A stretch of DNA of 64,000 bases from Seiridium cupressi (taxonomy: Eukaryota > Ascomycota > Sordariomycetes > Amphisphaeriales > Sporocadaceae): NCBI GenBank assembly GCA_036674765.1, contig JARVKI010000014.1:310001-374000 (forward strand), written 5' to 3'. Under the pieces are notes generated by a model. The model searched no databases. It was not told the DNA's origin and was given only the letters and a program-made list of their open reading frames with translations. Shown here piece after piece: positions 10,158-20,045 of this stretch. The position numbers were made by a program, and so were the translations under genes. The stretch's first letter is position 1, and every line of letters starts with the position of its first letter.

Positions 10158-12227
10158 TCACACTAGACATATCTCAACCCACTCCGTATCTTCGCCAATA
10201 GCCTCGCCATGCATGACACCATGAACATACGCTTCCCCGATCAACTCGTATCTTGAGTCGCGTAGTCTCATATTACTGTCACCCTCTTCAGCCAGTTCAC
10301 CTCGGAGTATCAGTGGAGTAGGGCAACCCGAGACTACAAAGACTGTATCATCAACTTCCAAAGACTTCGGGCCAAGACCGAAATGCCCTTCATCTGTAAC
10401 GAAGAATCCTCTATTCGATAACGTTAATACCGCACTTGCTTCGTAGAGTTTTCCGGGAGATAGCGCAAGTAGTAATGCCTCAGTGTCAACCTGGACAGAA
10501 CCAGAATCATTCGGTGTAAATCCCGCGTTTCTGCTGCACTCCCCCACAAACGCAAAGCTGGGCATCTGGTCCGCACCTTGGTCTGCCTCAAACCCCTGGA
10601 TGAACCGGTAGGCATTGAGGGAGGTGAGTGGGTTTACACCGGACAAGATATCGTCGGTTAGACCTCGTATAATCATGCCGGCCATCCAGCACATAAAAGA
10701 ATCACCCATCTCGCGGATTAGAGGGTGATTGAATCGATCCACGTCACATATCATGGTTCGCCAAAATGCCTCAATGCGGCCTTGTCCAGTAGGAGCGTAG
10801 GTCGCTGCGCGATCCAGGAGAAGCTTGAGACCCTTAGTCCAGCCAGTTGGATTTGATTCAGAGCTGGCTATTATCCTTCCAATTTGAACTCCAGTGACAC
10901 GAAGATAGTTTCCATCAGTAAAGAACTTCTTTTGACCATACGTCCTGTCCTTGGGCGCGTCCAATCTAGGGCCGTTAACAGTCCGATGGATACTACCGAT
11001 AGGGTTTGAAGCGTTATCTTCCGCAAAATCAGGTACCCATGACGGTAGATCTCTCGTTGGTTTCCTAGCCGCTTGACCGACGCAACCCAATATCCTGAGG
11101 TGGTCACAATCCCGTATGATTACTTTGGTAGCATCGGTAAACACTGTGGCGCTCGTGGACTTGGGATCATAGTCTGCTTTCAGGTGGAGCATTGGGAGCT
11201 CAAGGTGCTTAGCAACAGCTCCAATGATTCCCAGTAGTGAATATATTTTGTCCCTCACATCTGTCGCCCGAGAGCGTCGACATGTAACAAGAGCGATGAA
11301 TAAGAAATGTGTAACCACTTTCGGATTCTTTAAGTCCCCAAATAGCGGGATATGGAAGTCGAACTCATCCCATGGCTTCGAACGCCAAGTATTCAAGCTA
11401 TTGATAGTCACGGCACTCTGGCCAATCAATGGACTGGAATCGTTGATCGGATTGTGATCATCTTGGTACTTGGAAATAATGGCAGCGACATCACTGCCCC
11501 TGAGGAACCAGCTGCATTGCACCAGATCATTCCAAGGCAATGGGTCGGGCTCCAGTAACACAACAGCGTCTTGGGATAAGGCTATTTCCTGAAGAACCCA
11601 AGCTCTATCGAACCATGTTCTTTGGAAGAGGTGAATCAAGCCTTTCCACACATCATCCGTGAAGGGCGGCAGACCATATTCCGCCGCAATGCTTTCATCT
11701 CGATCTTTCTCCAAGGAGCGCTGCCGAGAGAATTCTTTCTCGAGGATCGGACCATAATCCCCGAGGCTGGCCGTTTTCCTGATCAAATCCGTTGTTAGAG
11801 GTGAGTGCGCTTTTCCAAGCCAAATCTCGACCCGGGCGGCTTTCGAGTATATCTGTTCCATGAGACCAACTTGGGACGCACGCTCCCGCGTATCATCTTG
11901 ATTGATACATATAGCGTCAATCCAGTAACGCTGTGAATGTCGCGCATCCCTCAGTGTCATCAAGGCGTCTAAAAGGTTGGGGAAAACACTGAATTCTCCG
12001 CCGTTAACCTCAATTGAGATCTTATCGGCATTAGTATAGTCCTTCTCTCCGTGCGTGGGTGGGCCCCAGGTGTATGAAAGTGCATGATAGACAGGAAGCG
12101 AGGCGATCGGGTAAGTGTCCACGAGAACGGCGAGTTGATAGCCAGGCGCTTCTAAGATATTATCCGAGAAACTAAGCAGTCGAATCGACGCGCTGTCGAC
12201 TTCTTCCGCGTACTGGAAGGGCTGCAT
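10158..12227 (-). CDS. HET-domain (heterokaryon incompatibility-type) protein
   Basis: A single exon of 689 residues from the ATG at 12227 (MQPFQYA). That start matches the usual short N-terminus of this family, so the 45-residue upstream extension is rejected. HET motifs are clear in the first 150 residues: YHALSYTWG, a leader of small loops, NLLDALMTLRD, YWIDAICINQDD, then QIYSKAARVEIWLGKA. The C-terminal third has the common tail of such proteins (LSPGKLYEA, NRGFFVTDEGHFGLGP, DTVFVVSGCPTPLILR, GEAYVHGVMHGEA). HET proteins are cytoplasmic. They can trigger regulated cell death after fusion between unlike individuals, and the HET domain is distantly TIR-like. No NACHT, ankyrin or WD part is attached. 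Most such genes are of unknown specificity, so no allele role can be assigned. Confidence 0.92.
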   Translation of the reverse strand: MQPFQYAEEVDSASIRLLSFSDNILEAPGYQLAVLVDTYPIASLPVYHALSYTWGPPTHGEKDYTNADKISIEVNGGEFSVFPNLLDALMTLRDARHSQRYWIDAICINQDDTRERASQVGLMEQIYSKAARVEIWLGKAHSPLTTDLIRKTASLGDYGPILEKEFSRQRSLEKDRDESIAAEYGLPPFTDDVWKGLIHLFQRTWFDRAWVLQEIALSQDAVVLLEPDPLPWNDLVQCSWFLRGSDVAAIISKYQDDHNPINDSSPLIGQSAVTINSLNTWRSKPWDEFDFHIPLFGDLKNPKVVTHFLFIALVTCRRSRATDVRDKIYSLLGIIGAVAKHLELPMLHLKADYDPKSTSATVFTDATKVIIRDCDHLRILGCVGQAARKPTRDLPSWVPDFAEDNASNPIGSIHRTVNGPRLDAPKDRTYGQKKFFTDGNYLRVTGVQIGRIIASSESNPTGWTKGLKLLLDRAATYAPTGQGRIEAFWRTMICDVDRFNHPLIREMGDSFMCWMAGMIIRGLTDDILSGVNPLTSLNAYRFIQGFEADQGADQMPSFAFVGECSRNAGFTPNDSGSVQVDTEALLLALSPGKLYEASAVLTLSNRGFFVTDEGHFGLGPKSLEVDDTVFVVSGCPTPLILRGELAEEGDSNMRLRDSRYELIGEAYVHGVMHGEAIGEDTEWVEICLV

Positions 12228-13730
12228 GATGAACGTAGGTTGCGATAGACAGATTGGCAAACGAATGCAAATCGAGCCCCTCGTTGACGCGACTCCCATT
12301 CCCCGGGCTTTAGCGCTTCCGACGTCATCGCTGTCCGCACAGAAAACTCTATATGCGACCAAGTATGGCGTATTACCACACGGATGGGTTAAAAAATTGC
12401 ATTCATTAGTATTCAGGACGGAAAACTTGTGAGTCTAAAAATCTAGTAGCGTCTCCTCACATCTAAGTTCTCATAGCCTCGACGCTTCTCAGCTAGGGCC
12501 AAAATTCCGCCGCCAAAATCTCAATAGAGCTAAGCTCGAGGCTTGTGTATCCCAAACACTAGCATTCATTCTTGCGCCGAGCTGGTTCTCTCGATAAAAG
12601 AAGGAAGGGGTGATATGATTTTGCTACGTCTTCCTTTGGGTGGTTCTCAGTGTGCTAGTCCATATTCCAAGATTTCAGCAATTTCGATCGAATCGAAGAG
12701 CTCCCGCCAAAGCTTGAACAGTCGATCAAACTCATGCTAGACGGAATCGAGGCATGGTATCGAGAAGAAACATCTCGACTTTTCTTGATTGCCATCGGTG
12801 TAATCTTTACGCAGAACTCAATCAGCACTACTTTATTTGCTGTACGTGTGCCGATTCTTCGTATGCAAATTTGGCCGATCTAGCAAGGTACCGAGAAGCC
12901 GGTCGATCGCGGTGCCGAATGCCTCGTGACCACATCTTCTCGGATCGCTGATCGACTGGTCTCTTATGATCGAAATATGCATTGGAACACAACGAATTTT
13001 CTATTCAGTTCAGACTAATTTGGCTCTAATGGAGTCTCGTGTGGCCTTCAAAATCCGCTGAGGAAACCCGCCACTAAAACACACACGGGTCGGCGTGAAA
13101 ACTTCGACGCCTTGGAACCTTCACATCTATATGACAGTCGTGCAAACTTTTACCTTTTCCAAATCAGTATAGTCAGATGTCCAGGATCACTATTGAACCT
13201 CTCGAATGCCCTGAGCTCTTTTGCGGAGTCCTCGATCAACTCTAGGTCATATCTATAAGTCTTAATTAATAATTTGCAATGTTACATCAACTTTCAACAA
13301 TGCGGCTCTTATCTCATAAAGATAGACGGTCTCAACATTTGAAGCTCGATAATGGCAAGATGTCGGCCAATACAAGCCCGACTGTCTTGACTGAAGACTG
13401 TATTGTACTGTTTGAGGTCTTCTCTCTGATTCGGAAACCCCTCGTCAAAATCGACTCACTTCTGAGGGCGATAATCATCAGGCGCTCGGTATAGAAAGGG
13501 ATAACGATGAAACGAATGCGGAGCGGTGGCAACGACTGTCCTAGGAAATGCGTCATATCCGGCAATTTTGACGGGTTTGGCCACGGGGCGTGGCGGCTGG
13601 TATGCGATAGGTGATCGAACTGTTTTAACCATTGTACTGATACGGCCGGGAAGGACTAGCCGTCCGGTCTATGTTTGTCGACTTCGTATCACGTGCAGCG
13701 GACATGTGCTACGCTTATAAATGATATTTT
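12228..13730. other. Long intergenic stretch, no gene supported
   Basis: About 1.5 kb of ordinary composition with only short overlapping ORFs. I find no coding domain or RNA gene. Confidence 0.4.
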
Positions 13731-13734
13731 TGAT

Positions 13735-13795
13735 GTGTGTTTATTTATCTATTCTAGCGTGCTATGGATAGGCCTCATTCTAAACCTCAAAAATG
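13735..13795. repeat. Copy 1 of a dispersed hairpin-like short repeat
   Basis: The core reads CTATTCTAGCGTGCTATGG then ATAGGCCT. Related cores occur near 34325 and 48781. The pattern is CTATTYTAG, a 3-5 base spacer, then a near inverse ending ATAG, followed by GCCT. Confidence 0.4.
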
Positions 13796-13914
13796 CCCAT
13801 CTAACAGGCTTATAGAAACAATAAAACGACAGTAAGACGCGAAAGATATTTCCAAATAGCAATATCTAGATTAAATTCTTAAGTAACACAAATACATACA
13901 ATGGCGTTTCCATC

Positions 13915-14250
13915 TTATAGACGTATCCTCGAAAGTGTACCGACGTGATTCGAATAAAACATACTAGTAGCCGGTACTGATAACTCAGCTTCGTTGCCCC
14001 GAAAACGCGACACGCCAGGTTTTGCCATTCGCCTCCGGGCGGGCACCAGCTTGATGTCGATGTCCTTGTCGGGCTGCTCCATAGCTTCAGCTTGTGAGAA
14101 GTGCACCCTGTCATAAAATCTAACAGGCCGCATATCACGATCATAGACTCAACACTCGTGGTCTTGAGGTCAAGATAACTTGAACGTGGAGATCTAGGTC
14201 CAGGTCGGAGATATTCTTGGTCCGCATTCTGTGGCACTTCGAGGTGGTCC
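13915..14250 (-). pseudogene. Frameshifted or unresolved coding remnant
   Basis: Two overlapping minus-strand frames look coding by composition. An upstream frame contains DQEYLRPGPRSPRSSYLDL (about 14249-14140). A downstream frame contains VYDRDMRPVRFYDRVHF and KDIDIKLVPARRR and ends at the stop at 13915. They meet near 14140 without a usable GT..AG pair that joins the phases, so a one-base frameshift is the simplest reading. An undetected intron remains possible. I do not recognise the family. Confidence 0.35.
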
Positions 14251-14408
14251 TGAGACTGGCTCCACGCTATTCAGTTGTCGGCCTAGTTGGCCCATTTCAT
14301 GCAAATAATCTTCGCCATGGTCCCCACTGATATAGGCAGAAGATCAAATGGGTGACGGCCAGGATGATTCGCGGGACGATTCAACCTAAGTCGTTCAGTT
14401 TGTGGAAA

Positions 14409-14922
14409 TTAAAATGCTTTATTCGAAATGAATAGTGAAGGCTCACATGGTAACATAACCCTCTTCTGTGTAGTGTGGGCGGCATCATTTCTAGTAAAAC
14501 CCCCATCAGCCAAATGCTCCACGAATATGGCATTATTCCCTCGGCATGACGATTCACTTGACGGCTATGCTGCCTCCCACTCCCCCACCCACGGCCCCAA
14601 TTATTACCGCGATGATCAGGATAACCGGAAGTGTTCATGTCGATCTTGATAGGCCACAACATATCTCCCTACCTGGCTGTTTGGGTTTGTCGATTGGCTC
14701 GTAAGGTGGTGCCGCCATTGCTGAGACCGATGATACATAATAATGGGTGTGTTGTTCGTAGAGCCATCGATGTTCGTGCTGCTCGTCTCGACGGATGAGG
14801 ATGGACTCCTTCTCACTGTTGTACACCACCTCAGGTGCGTTGGCATCATGGTTGTGTGACCTTACGATCTCGCTACTCAAGTCCGTGTTCACTTCGTTAT
14901 GCTTTATGGCTGCGCTGCCCAA
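14409..14922 (-). pseudogene. Single-pass membrane protein gene with an in-frame TGA before the TM segment
   Basis: The minus-strand frame encodes a polar N-terminus with NAPEVVYNSEKES, typical of a class of fungal single-pass proteins, then a basic stop-transfer patch ICCGLSRST. Next comes an in-frame TGA at 14637-14635. The same frame immediately continues with a membrane segment, TLPVILIIAVIIGAVGGGVG. A good intron at 14557-14491 (GTGAAT..CTAG) then joins to a short tail ending at 14409. Everything except the TGA is intact. A Trp codon often sits at this position in relatives, so TGG to TGA is the likely change. The true 5' end was not found: the frame shown opens at TTG, so an upstream exon is probable. 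The function of the class is unknown. Confidence 0.6.
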
Positions 14923-15842
14923 AGGTTGGATCCAATAACAGTTGCAAGTGAGATATATACGGGGAGGCGGCGATTACGCTGACAGATGTGAGACAGCTAC
15001 CGGCAAGGTCATATTGTTGTACCTGTTAGACCATGATATACAAACAAGCTCCAGAGGGCAGATGTATATGACTCCTGGACTAGGCCCCAAGTTGTGAAAT
15101 GGAGCGCAACGGCTCTTTACCGAGATACGGTGTGGGGGCAGGAGCATTGCGGCTGATGTATCCTGGCATCGTGTGCAGTGTCAATTGGTGGTCTTGTCAT
15201 TGCACATACGAAACTTGCAGAAACGTCGGCTCATTATCTTTTCACATAATCCGAAGAAAGCGCTCCCGAAAGAACTAGAAGGGACAAGCCAGTGCATTGA
15301 ACTCGACCTGTCTCATGGAAGTGTAGCCATTGGAGACCTGAGCAAGGAAGCTCTTAAGATGAGGACGACGAACAAGAATCGAATCTAGGTGTGAGGTGGA
15401 CAAGTGATGTTCGTATCTCGCAACGGAGCATACGTCTCAGACTATGAAGTGAAATCCTCCTCGAGAAGATGGCAACTCCGATCGTGCTTTTCCCAGGGGC
15501 TATGCCTGGTCTTCCTGGAGGGTCCGAGGACCTCGGATATCGATCCCTTGCCTTTGTTATAGCGCGTAGGTGCCTTAGAATTATCTTTGAATTTGGGGGG
15601 AATAAATGTTCGCAGCGAATACCTTGAGAGGCCTTCCTGGGCGACCTTTGAATTGGAAGCTGAAATGGAAGTAACGGAGTTGGGAGAACTCCTTAACTAG
15701 GTACTCGCACACATACAGCAATTTTTACCATTAGACACATTTACACAATCACAAAGGCAAACTACATATATGCCCGTTTCCTTCATTCAATTTTCCGCCA
15801 CCTCAATTTTTGCCCCCCTTTTTTTCTTGTTCTTTTTTTAAT

Positions 15843-15845
<3 letters not shown>
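14923..15845. other. Intergenic, no gene supported
   Basis: This lies upstream of the broken membrane-protein gene and includes its missing 5' exon if one exists. No other coding signal is convincing. Confidence 0.35.

Positions 15846-15891
<46 letters not shown>
15846..15891. repeat. Poly-T tract of 46 bases
   Basis: An uninterrupted run of T follows a pyrimidine-rich stretch (about 15780-15845). It lies about 300 bp beyond the 3' end of the bromodomain gene, which is on the minus strand. The length is prone to assembly error. Confidence 0.9.
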
Positions 15892-16185
15892 CCGTACTTA
15901 CGACAAAGGTATTTACTTTACGACAGGCAAAATAACAAACAGATTTTCGGCAGACGAGCGGGTGGAATGCACCATTGAATTATTTGACATCGATTTCTAT
16001 CTCCAAGCCGAATGTCTTTCAGCCTTCGAAGGCAATGATATACAATGAAGAACCATGGTAATGGCCCATTCCGCAGTTCTCGGCTCAAAAGTGTTCCCAC
16101 ATAAAACACAGATCATGGCTTAGTTACTAGGCCGTCCATACCGGCCATAAAACGCGCATTGCCCATCGCCCATCGTGTCCCTAAA

Positions 16186-19041
16186 TTAGGCCTTGCGTCT
16201 TCTCTTAACAGTACTTTGAGCCTCGGCATCGCCAGGCTGCTGATCGCCGTCCTCCTCAACGTTACTCACATCGCCGCCAGCAACACTGACACCGCGACTG
16301 ATACTTGTGCGGCCTGCTGTCGGTGGCTGGGCGTTACGCTCAATCTCACTGCGCAAGTCGCTTAATAGCTTTTCCACCTCCAAGAACATGTTTCGAGTTT
16401 CTTTGACAATACCGTTCTCGTCCACTTCATAGCCGACAGCTTCACCGTTGTCGTCCTCGTCTTCAGGTTTAGCGAAGGATGGACCAACGCCGCGGTCGGG
16501 GTCTTGATTGTACATGATGGAATTCGCAAACATGTGGACGAGCTCTCGTTCCAACTGGGCAATGTTGATGATGCCTTTAGGGGGGATTAAATCCACCGAG
16601 ATTGGGAGCCAGACATTCATGGCACTCGGGTCGAGATCGGGAAGAGTTTTCTCGAGAGCGTGTGCCGCTCTCTGCCCGCCGTTGATCGCAGACCGGATTT
16701 GCCGAAGATCCTGTGGGCGGAGGATGATGTCAGGGTATCCTGGTGCATCTCGAGCCTTGATGGGAGCTGCGAACATGTTTGCGTGTCGGTGACTCGTGAC
16801 CTGCTCCAACGCGGACTGGCTGACTTTATTGAAAGATCGAGTCCAAAGTACATGTGTAGGAGGCGCAGGTGGTCCACGATCGGCGGGAGTTTCTTGTCTC
16901 TTGCGCTTGTTGGTGGCCCGAAAGCTGGTCCCTGGCGCTTTGCCGTGAACACTTTCATCTGCAGTAGTATCACCAGCATCCTCGAAGAGTTTCGGAGTAG
17001 CTTCTTCATTCTTAATCTTGCGCCCGATGTCGGGCTCTTCAGCGGACTCTTTGACCTGTGACGATTTCTGTGCGCTCCGCGATAGCCTGCTTGATACCTT
17101 GGAGCTAGATGCGTCGGCTTTTGACATATTCTTACGTCCGTCTTTCTTGCCAGACTGCTGGGAAGGCGTTTTGGCAGTCTGCGCAGGCATCGCTTGCGGG
17201 CTGATTGGCTCGTAAGCAGGGCTCTGCGTATCGAAGTAACCACTCAGTTCCATCCTTGGCGTTGAAGGTGTTGGTGTTGAGGTCCACTTGGTGCCATGAC
17301 CTCTAATGACGTGAGAAGAGAGACTGGCGGACAGTGGTGTTTGGGGTTGAGAAGGCGGATGAATTGGTGGGATGATTGCAGCTGATGGCTTGATCGCCGG
17401 GTTCAAGGGTCGTTGCGGTTGCCGCGTAGCATTTGCAGACTGCGCACCCAGGTGAGGGGGTTGAATGTATGGTGGCTGGGCCGGTCGTTGAGCGACTGGT
17501 GTTGATGGCAACGAGTGAGGGGTCTGAGCCTTTGATGGTTGCGTCGAGTGCGCAGGGGCGGCTAGCGCAGGCCGATGACCAGTTGGTGGAGGACCAGGAT
17601 ATGCACGACTTGGTGTTTGAACTTGTGAGGAGCCTAGTTGTTGCCGCCCGCCCGGCTGCACCGGGTGGAATGGTTGTTGATGGGCATACTGTGGAGCAGG
17701 TATAGGTGTTCCGCTAGCAGGACCACTGGCATTGACCGCAGGATGCCGATATTGTTGCGCCGGCTGGATCGATCCTTCCTGGTGAGGTTGTCTAGTCGGC
17801 GTAGGCGTCTGGCCAGCATTCTGCGCAGGTCCTTGCGGAGGTACTAGCACAGGGTGAGAGAATTGGTTGTGTCCTGGGGTAGATGTGCGACCGGGCTGGG
17901 CGAGAGCCTGTGGTGTCTGCCTGGCATATTGTGCCTGGGAGTGTTGCTGGTGAGGATGCTGAGACGCTCCAGGTTGTGGTTGGATCGGGTATGAAGGCGG
18001 CCGAGCAATGGGTTGGCCGTTGTACGGAGGTTGTGGAGGTTGTGGAAGATGTTGCGGATTGAACGGCGGCTCCCACTTGAACGTCCCTGGCGTTTGAGGC
18101 TGCTGAAGTTGAGGGGACGGATTTGGCGCTGGACTCTGGCTCTTGGGTAACACCGGCGGCCGTTGAAGGCCATCTGGGGTTGGAGATTGAGAAGCGCCTG
18201 CAGCAGGAGGGGGTCCATAAGGCGGAGCTGCTTGGGGATGCTGGAGTCCCGACGGAGGAGCAGATGGGGGTCTGTTGATGTTGCTGGGCCTAGTTCCTGG
18301 CGTAATATGGCGCACCTCACCTGGCGGCCGTACGACAGACGGGATCAGAGACGGAGAGGGCTGCGGTGTCTTGCGCTCCAGTATAGGCTGTTGAACCGGA
18401 GGTTGTGCAGGGGTCATAGGTTTACCCACGCTTTGCGCCTGAGAGATCGGCACCGGCACTGGCGTCTGACTGACATGACCATTAGGCCTGACAGGTTGGG
18501 CAGGTTTCGTGTCTACAGCAGGAGCAGTTCCATTCGCCTTCGCGACACTGGACTCTTGCTGCGAGACGACGTTCACTGGAGCCGCAGGGGTCTCGAGCTC
18601 CTCGACTTCCCTTTCCAGCCTTTCTAGAGCCTCTTCATCCTCACGGATTCGGCGTATTATATCGGCTTGATAGGTGGCATAGAGCTTGTCGACCAGTTGC
18701 GGTAGCTTGTCCCTCTGCGCCTGCAGATCCTTAAGTGAGGGCAAGGATGGGCTCGGTAGTTTTCGTTTCCTAGACGTCGGCGATGTTCCGGCTCCATTGC
18801 CATTCTTCTCGGCAGCTTCAGCCTCTCGCGCTTGTTCCTCGCGGACAAGACGGCGTGCGAGATGCTCAAGCTTCTCCGGGCTCAGTCTTTCAGCGTCATA
18901 ACTCTCTTGTTGTGTGATGAAGCCATTCTGGTTGAGCTCGTCGGAGATGCGCGGGAAGGCTTCGGCGACCAGGCCGTGCTTGGCCAGCAACTGGAATAGA
19001 AATAGCGACTCAAGCGGGGTATAGGTTGTCGTTTGATTCAT
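16186..19041 (-). CDS. BRD8/Bdc1-like bromodomain protein, probable NuA4 subunit
   Basis: A single long exon of 951 residues from the ATG at 19041 (MNQTTTYTPLESL). The 59-residue upstream extension is rejected because the N-terminus LFLFQLLAKHGLVAEAFP is the conserved start of this family. A basic coiled-coil region follows (about 75-185). A long Pro/Gln-rich disordered middle runs from about 190 to 640. A bromodomain sits at about 728-843 (SFNKVSQSALEQV, HRHANMFAAPI, RDAPGYPDIILRPQDL, FANSIMYNQDPDRG). The acetyl-lysine-binding Asn would be the Asn of IMYN. The tail carries KRRRK, a likely nuclear signal. Human BRD8 and fission yeast Bdc1 belong to the NuA4/TIP60 histone acetyltransferase complex. 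This protein probably acts there, in the nucleus, to recruit or stabilise the complex on chromatin. Confidence 0.8.
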   Translation of the reverse strand: MNQTTTYTPLESLFLFQLLAKHGLVAEAFPRISDELNQNGFITQQESYDAERLSPEKLEHLARRLVREEQAREAEAAEKNGNGAGTSPTSRKRKLPSPSLPSLKDLQAQRDKLPQLVDKLYATYQADIIRRIREDEEALERLEREVEELETPAAPVNVVSQQESSVAKANGTAPAVDTKPAQPVRPNGHVSQTPVPVPISQAQSVGKPMTPAQPPVQQPILERKTPQPSPSLIPSVVRPPGEVRHITPGTRPSNINRPPSAPPSGLQHPQAAPPYGPPPAAGASQSPTPDGLQRPPVLPKSQSPAPNPSPQLQQPQTPGTFKWEPPFNPQHLPQPPQPPYNGQPIARPPSYPIQPQPGASQHPHQQHSQAQYARQTPQALAQPGRTSTPGHNQFSHPVLVPPQGPAQNAGQTPTPTRQPHQEGSIQPAQQYRHPAVNASGPASGTPIPAPQYAHQQPFHPVQPGGRQQLGSSQVQTPSRAYPGPPPTGHRPALAAPAHSTQPSKAQTPHSLPSTPVAQRPAQPPYIQPPHLGAQSANATRQPQRPLNPAIKPSAAIIPPIHPPSQPQTPLSASLSSHVIRGHGTKWTSTPTPSTPRMELSGYFDTQSPAYEPISPQAMPAQTAKTPSQQSGKKDGRKNMSKADASSSKVSSRLSRSAQKSSQVKESAEEPDIGRKIKNEEATPKLFEDAGDTTADESVHGKAPGTSFRATNKRKRQETPADRGPPAPPTHVLWTRSFNKVSQSALEQVTSHRHANMFAAPIKARDAPGYPDIILRPQDLRQIRSAINGGQRAAHALEKTLPDLDPSAMNVWLPISVDLIPPKGIINIAQLERELVHMFANSIMYNQDPDRGVGPSFAKPEDEDDNGEAVGYEVDENGIVKETRNMFLEVEKLLSDLRSEIERNAQPPTAGRTSISRGVSVAGGDVSNVEEDGDQQPGDAEAQSTVKRRRKA

Positions 19042-19736
19042 GCCACGGAATGCGACTCGCGAATGGTCAGTAGGACCGTCGCGTCGTTGCAGGAGGTGAA
19101 CCGGCGCCAGATCTGTGTCACAGTCAGTGCCCGACGGGCCTGTGGGATGGTCATGCCCATCGTACACGATCAAGACGCGGGCAAAGACACCTACTGAGCT
19201 ACTCGGGGGCGATCGCAAGGATCTATTGAGGCTAATCCGATGGTTTCCACGACAATAATCGCGTCTGGCGGGGTCCTCTGCGGCGGTGAGGTTCGTGATG
19301 ATGATTCGTGTCGTTGCTGAGCTATCACGTGATCGCGATTCTGGATGGCAGAATTTTCAGAGCGCGTTTGGTTTCCAATGTTTCGCGGGACAAATGATGC
19401 GGGAAAGCGGCTAGGCCATCCTGGGGATGGCTGCGGGTGATGCTGTTGGCCAGTTGAGATGGGCGTGGCCTGTGCTCGCTTGGCTGTCCGTTGGGGTCTC
19501 AGATTCCAACGGCGAAAACAATGAGCATTAACTGATAACCGAAGTATTGAATGATCTTCACGAGCTAATTTTCCACTTTTTAAGCAAGGTGATAAGAAAT
19601 AGCGTTTGCTGACTTGGAAAAGCATCGTCATCGCTATCCGGTCGCGTCTCTCGTCGACTCAATCTATTGGGTGTCGCGTAAGAGGGTACAGTAGGGACTG
19701 AGGTTGGCCTCAGAGCTATTAGACAGCCAAGAATGT
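19042..19736. other. Promoter side of the bromodomain gene
   Basis: The open frame that extends upstream of the chosen start has no family support. I see no independent gene. Confidence 0.4.
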
Positions 19737-20045
19737 CTATAGACCGACTTTAGGGTATGATTTCGTGTTGTTCGGATATTCACGCATCGCACCGCATAGA
19801 GGAACAAAACATCCACACCAAGACTTCATGTTCTCCAGGAAAAGCCATATATTCCTGTTGGGCCATTGACAACTATCCTTGTACTTGTCTGTCTTGATGT
19901 CTGCGCGCTTCCAGAAACGTACCATGTCTTCAGGATACCATGTCACCAGCATCTTGATTGCCTTGTCAAATATGTTAGGTCCATAATTGCCTGGCAGCAT
20001 GCCCAGCTGGTTGTTTTTACCTTCTACCGGTAGTTGAGCTTGCAT
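19737..20045 (-). CDS. Orphan ORF, 102 residues
   Basis: An ATG-initiated open frame (check codon CAT on the plus strand at 20043-20045). It is rich in Trp and aromatic residues (MLVTWYPEDMVRFWKRAD, NRNIWLFLENMKSWCGC). It has no signal peptide and no recognised domain. It could be a small gene, an exon of something longer, or chance. Confidence 0.25.
   Translation of the reverse strand: MQAQLPVEGKNNQLGMLPGNYGPNIFDKAIKMLVTWYPEDMVRFWKRADIKTDKYKDSCQWPNRNIWLFLENMKSWCGCFVPLCGAMREYPNNTKSYPKVGL

Noticed and set aside
12228..12362. 45-residue N-terminal extension of the HET protein
   Set aside because: The frame is open but does not start in a family-like way; the ATG at 12227 gives the normal HET start.
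19042..19218. 59-residue upstream extension of the bromodomain protein
   Set aside because: The conserved family start begins at the ATG at 19041; the extension has no support.
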